DNA of 35,950 nt from an uncultured Collinsella sp. GTDB lineage: Bacteria > Actinomycetota > Coriobacteriia > Coriobacteriales > Coriobacteriaceae. The position numbers were made by a program, and so were the translations under genes. Numbering within the stretch: position 1 is the stretch's first letter; each line of letters begins with the position of its first letter. Below the pieces are notes generated by a model. The model had not been told where the DNA came from. It saw nothing but the letters and a program-made list of their open reading frames with translations, and made no database searches. The stretch spans positions 1-35,950 of the forward strand of contig CABRDB010000045.1 in the NCBI GenBank assembly GCA_902469555.1, written 5' to 3'. Of this stretch, positions 32,952-35,950 are shown piece after piece.

Positions 32952-33914
32952 CTAGTCCACAATGACAAGGAATGTCGTGTAGAGACCCAGATGGAGCCTG
33001 TCGCTGTTGGCGATTTCCACGGGGGGATAGACTTTGCCGGGTTCGCGTTGGTCGCGCGGCGGCTCAATCACAATATCGCCGTCGCCCGCGCCCGATTCGA
33101 GCACTGTGCCGTTGGTCGATCCAAGGCCCTGGGCGTACCAGTGCTCACCCTCGAGCCAAATGCGAAGATGCTCGCGCGAGGCGTCGGCGCCTACATCGGT
33201 GATGCTGGGCGAGGTTTTGGGCAAAGAACCAATCACGGTGCCGCGCGGATTGCGTGTGAGGGGATGGATTTGCATGTCGGCGCAGTTGTCGGCATGGGCT
33301 CTGAGCAGACCGAGGTTGGGGGCGACGGTCCGCGGCTGCTCCAGGCTGCTCATAAAGCCACGTCCGACGGTAGTTTCGGTGGTGCCAAAGTGCCCGCCCG
33401 TCTTGCTGTCGCAAAAGCGCTCGACGGTGGCCACGCCCTGAACGGGATCGGCGAGCGCCCCCGTTGCCACAAAGAGCATAAGGTAAAGCGTGCTTTTCTC
33501 GCGCACGGCATTGCCGTCAAAGTTGTCGATGCGATTGAGGGCATTTGCATATAGGCGGCTGTCCAGCTTGTAGCTGGCGAGAGCCGACATCATTTCGTTG
33601 GCGGCCGGACCGCGATAGTGCTCGGCGATTGCCCGATAGGCGGACTCGCCGCCGCCGAGCTTGCTGCAGATTGCCGAGGAAAGGTTGAGCGTGGTGACGG
33701 TAAAGTCGCTGTAGATGGCGGGCGCGCACTGGTCAGGCTTGCGATGGACGATGTAACGGGTGAGATACGAGCGGTTGGAAGAGCATTTCTCGAGCAGGGT
33801 ACTGCCGAGATAAGAGTTTCCGTTGATGAGCATTCGGGCGATCTCGAGATGTTTAAGACCGCCGAACGAGCGAATATCGTTATAGAGGACCGAGCAAGGC
33901 GTCTCTGCTGCCAC
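32952..33914 (-). CDS. FHA-domain protein
   Basis: The 320-residue cytoplasmic protein has a C-terminal forkhead-associated domain (about 215-318) that binds phosphothreonine. The signature is visible: VIGSL, the SREH at 246-249, then a strand and GLGSTNGT. The N-terminal 200 residues are helical and unrecognised; they contain several cysteines and the stretch FVATGALADPVQGVATVERF. The GTG at 33914 is chosen because AGGAGG is five bases upstream; a TTG further out lacks a site. It precedes a Ser/Thr kinase on the same strand, so it is probably a substrate or adaptor of that kinase. Confidence 0.82.
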   Translation of the reverse strand: MAAETPCSVLYNDIRSFGGLKHLEIARMLINGNSYLGSTLLEKCSSNRSYLTRYIVHRKPDQCAPAIYSDFTVTTLNLSSAICSKLGGGESAYRAIAEHYRGPAANEMMSALASYKLDSRLYANALNRIDNFDGNAVREKSTLYLMLFVATGALADPVQGVATVERFCDSKTGGHFGTTETTVGRGFMSSLEQPRTVAPNLGLLRAHADNCADMQIHPLTRNPRGTVIGSLPKTSPSITDVGADASREHLRIWLEGEHWYAQGLGSTNGTVLESGAGDGDIVIEPPRDQREPGKVYPPVEIANSDRLHLGLYTTFLVIVD

Positions 33915-34021
33915 GGATACCTCCTTTGATTGCTTCCTAGCCAATATGGCGATAGGAATTAATGGCCCCCGGTGGGCGACGTATTAAATGGCTGCGCAAT
34001 ATATAGCGTAACCAAAGCAAC

Positions 34022-34027
34022 ATTATA
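34022..34027 (-). promoter_or_regulatory. Probable -10 element of the FHA gene
   Basis: On the minus strand this reads TATAAT, 107 bp before the FHA start. No good -35 is visible 17 bp upstream. A TATATAT closer to the gene (about 34000-34010) is an alternative. Confidence 0.35.
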
Positions 34028-34092
34028 GGCCACATGTTCGAAATTGCAGGAAGACCGAGAGATTTTGGTTGGACTGAACGGAAATCCCCCTC

Positions 34093-34151
34093 TGTCTTGT
34101 TCTGTAACATTTGGACCCGGTTTTGCCCTGCATCTGTTACAGATTGACACA
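34093..34151. repeat. Family-1 59-bp hairpin element, most diverged copy
   Basis: The arms TGTCTTGTTCTGTAAC (34093-34108) and GTTACAGATTGACACA (34136-34151) surround a 27-nt core. It lies in the divergent gap between the FHA gene and the helicase. Confidence 0.85.
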
Positions 34152-34216
34152 ATCGGCCAGGCCCACCTCGTCCGCCTCGTCATCTGTGGTTTACGTGGGG
34201 GCATGCGAAGCACGGG

Positions 34217-34421
34217 TATACTAACCGGCGGCGAATCTGCTCCATCGCTTAGAGCTGCTGCGTCTGGACGGCGCGTGATAGGGCTGCCAAAGCGATCGCC
34301 AGCGTGCTGAGCAACGTCCTCTCTGTGCGCACCTGTTTTTGTATGTATTAGCGCACTACCAAGCACGCCCGCGCGGCCGCATGCCGTGCCCATTGCGCGT
34401 GCAGATAAGGAACAACAACAT
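34217..34421 (+). promoter_or_regulatory. Helicase promoter and long 5' leader
   Basis: TATACT at 34217-34222 is a good -10; the -35 is not clear. If used, the mRNA has a leader of about 190 nt before the helicase ATG. Long structured leaders are usual for cold-regulated DEAD-box helicases. No RNA family is recognised, and no small gene is supported. Confidence 0.4.
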
Positions 34422-35950
34422 ATGCGTAATTCTGTATCCGACGTCACCGACGCCGAGATCCTGGACGAGGCCCGCGAGGCCATGACCCAGGCTGCCTTCG
34501 ATGCCGCCGATGAGGCCAATGCTGCCCAGGCCGTCGAGTCCGCTACCGAGAGCCTGCCCGCCTTTGACGAGCTGGGGCTTTCCGACGAGATGCTTCGTGC
34601 TATTGAGAACCTGGGCTACACGGCGCCGACGCCCGTGCAGGCCGGCTCGATCCCCATGGTGCTCGAGGGCCGTGACCTGCTTGCCGCCGCCCAGACCGGT
34701 ACCGGCAAGACGGCCGCCTTTTTGCTCCCGACCATGAACAGCCTGGAGCACATCGCTCCGCCCAAGCCCGTGCGTGAGCGCGGCGGCCGCAACCGCCGTC
34801 GCGGTGCTAAAAAGCCCGAGGGCAACGGCCGTGGCCCCGTGATGCTCGTCATCACCCCCACGCGCGAGCTTGCCCAGCAGATCGACGAGGTCGCGAGCAA
34901 AATCGCCGACGTCACGGGCCACGTTGCCGTGACCGTCGTGGGCGGCGTGAGCTACAAGCCGCAGACCGCGGCACTCAAGTACGGCTGCGATATCCTGGTC
35001 GCCACGCCGGGCCGTCTGGTCGATCTGATCGAGCAGGGTGCCTGCCACCTGGACGAGGTTAAGGTCCTGGTGCTCGACGAGGCCGATCGCATGCTCGACA
35101 TGGGCTTTTTGCCCGCCGTCCGCCGCATTGTGCGCGAGACGCCGGCCGAGCGCCAGACGCTGCTGTTCTCGGCGACGCTCGACGAGGAGGCCGTGGGCGA
35201 GATCACTGATCTGGTGAGCGACCCGGCCCGCGTGGAGATCGCGCCCGCCACGTCGACCGCCGACACCGTCGACCAGTTTGTGTTCCCGGTGTCCATCGAG
35301 GCCAAGAACAACCTGTTGCCCGAGTTTCTCAAGAAGGAGGGCCCGGAGCGCACCATTGTCTTTATGCGCACCAAGCATCGCGCCGACAGCTGCTGCCGTC
35401 GTCTGGAGCGTAAGGGCATCAAGGCCGCCGCGATTCACGGCAACCGCAGCCAGGCCCAGCGCGAGCGTGCCCTTTCGGCCTTCCGCGACGGTACCGTCGA
35501 CGTGTTGGTGGCAACCGACGTGCTCGCCCGCGGCATCGACATTAGCGACGTGCGCTACGTCGTGAACTTTGACGTGCCAGCCGAGCCGACCGACTACATC
35601 CACCGCATTGGCCGCACGGGCCGCGCCGGCGAGCTGGGCTGGGCCATCACGTTTGTGACCGAGCAGGACGTGGACGAGTTCTACGAGATCGAGAAGCTCA
35701 TGGACAAGACTGCCGACATCTACGAGGCCGGCGACCTGCATGTGGGTCCCAACCCGCCTGCGGTTGATCCCGAGCGCGACCCTGCGGCCTTTAAGGTGAA
35801 GAAGACTAAGCGCGGCAAGTCCAAGAGCAAGAAGAAGCTTGAGCAGGCACGCCGCGACGGCAAGCGCAACGGCGACGATTACGGTGATGTGGCCGGTCGT
35901 TCCAACCGCGGTCGCGATGAGCGCCGTGGCGACGGCGAGCGTCCGAGCCG
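34422..35950 (+). CDS. DEAD-box ATP-dependent RNA helicase (3' end outside the window)
   Basis: The frame is open from ATG 34422 to the window end (509 codons, no stop). The enzyme unwinds RNA duplexes using ATP. Visible motifs: Q motif with FDELGLSDEMLRAIENLGY, motif I AQTGTGKT (residues 90-97), motif Ia PTRELAQQ, motif Ib TPGRLVD, motif II DEAD at 219-222, SAT (FSATLDEE), then ATDVLARGID and HRIGRTGRAG. A 20-residue basic insertion (RERGGRNRRRG and following) sits between motifs I and Ia. After about residue 445 comes a Lys/Arg-rich tail of the kind seen in CsdA/DeaD and RhlE-type proteins. RBS is AAGG at 34407-34410. Confidence 0.93.
   Translation, partial: MRNSVSDVTDAEILDEAREAMTQAAFDAADEANAAQAVESATESLPAFDELGLSDEMLRAIENLGYTAPTPVQAGSIPMVLEGRDLLAAAQTGTGKTAAFLLPTMNSLEHIAPPKPVRERGGRNRRRGAKKPEGNGRGPVMLVITPTRELAQQIDEVASKIADVTGHVAVTVVGGVSYKPQTAALKYGCDILVATPGRLVDLIEQGACHLDEVKVLVLDEADRMLDMGFLPAVRRIVRETPAERQTLLFSATLDEEAVGEITDLVSDPARVEIAPATSTADTVDQFVFPVSIEAKNNLLPEFLKKEGPERTIVFMRTKHRADSCCRRLERKGIKAAAIHGNRSQAQRERALSAFRDGTVDVLVATDVLARGIDISDVRYVVNFDVPAEPTDYIHRIGRTGRAGELGWAITFVTEQDVDEFYEIEKLMDKTADIYEAGDLHVGPNPPAVDPERDPAAFKVKKTKRGKSKSKKKLEQARRDGKRNGDDYGDVAGRSNRGRDERRGDGERPS

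Overview
The window looks like a chromosome segment of a high-GC, Collinsella-like member of the Coriobacteriia (Actinomycetota). This is inferred from the G/C-biased codon third positions, strong AGGAGG ribosome sites, the gene families present and the style of the intergenic repeats; no 16S gene is present. Most genes are ordinary housekeeping or transport genes. The unusual content is in the gaps between them, which are full of short inverted-repeat (hairpin) elements of several unrelated sequence families.

Layout. 1-2366: tail of an unknown gene, then ftsE-ftsX (cell division), closed by a terminator. 2444-6156: RNase R (rnr), a small serine recombinase and a VanZ-like membrane protein. 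6168-10696: an N-acetylmuramic acid salvage cluster (MurR-type regulator with a palindromic operator candidate, MurQ etherase, MurP-type PTS transporter, MupG-type 6-phospho-muramidase). 10789-14593: an ArsC/Spx-like protein, a small minus-strand hypothetical, tRNA-Gln(CUG) and tRNA-Glu(CUC), a TPR-like protein overlapping smpB, a flavin reductase and a 47-residue rubredoxin. 14670-22478: an Nramp metal transporter on the minus strand, then gltB-gltD (glutamate synthase). 22479-26689: a repeat-rich accessory stretch with an orphan gene, a protein with a PD-(D/E)XK/DUF559-like end flanked on both sides by hairpin arrays, and an amidohydrolase. 26709-30523 (minus strand): a copper operon copA-copZ-csoR plus a zinc-ribbon membrane protein, with a CsoR-type operator upstream of copA. 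30596-33914 (minus strand): a Ser/Thr kinase with an extracellular domain, preceded by an FHA-domain protein. 34217-35950: a DEAD-box RNA helicase cut by the window edge.

Working together: MupG, MurP, MurQ and MurR form one catabolic route for peptidoglycan amino sugar. CopA, CopZ and CsoR form an export, chaperone and sensor circuit. The kinase and FHA protein are likely a phospho-signalling pair. Rubredoxin and the flavin reductase could form a small electron-transfer pair. SmpB and RNase R both serve trans-translation and RNA quality control.

The main discovery candidate is a family of exactly 59-bp elements: 16-nt arms (consensus TGTCTCRATCTGTAAC and its inverse) around a variable core that is always 27 nt. 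Eight complete copies and at least one clear half copy lie in the gaps. Five of them form 80/81-bp-period arrays directly upstream (three) and downstream (two) of the nuclease-like gene at 23882-24952. A second family (20-nt arms, 26/27-nt core) and a GGGGAC-type REP-like family (one member also with a 27-nt core) occupy other gaps.
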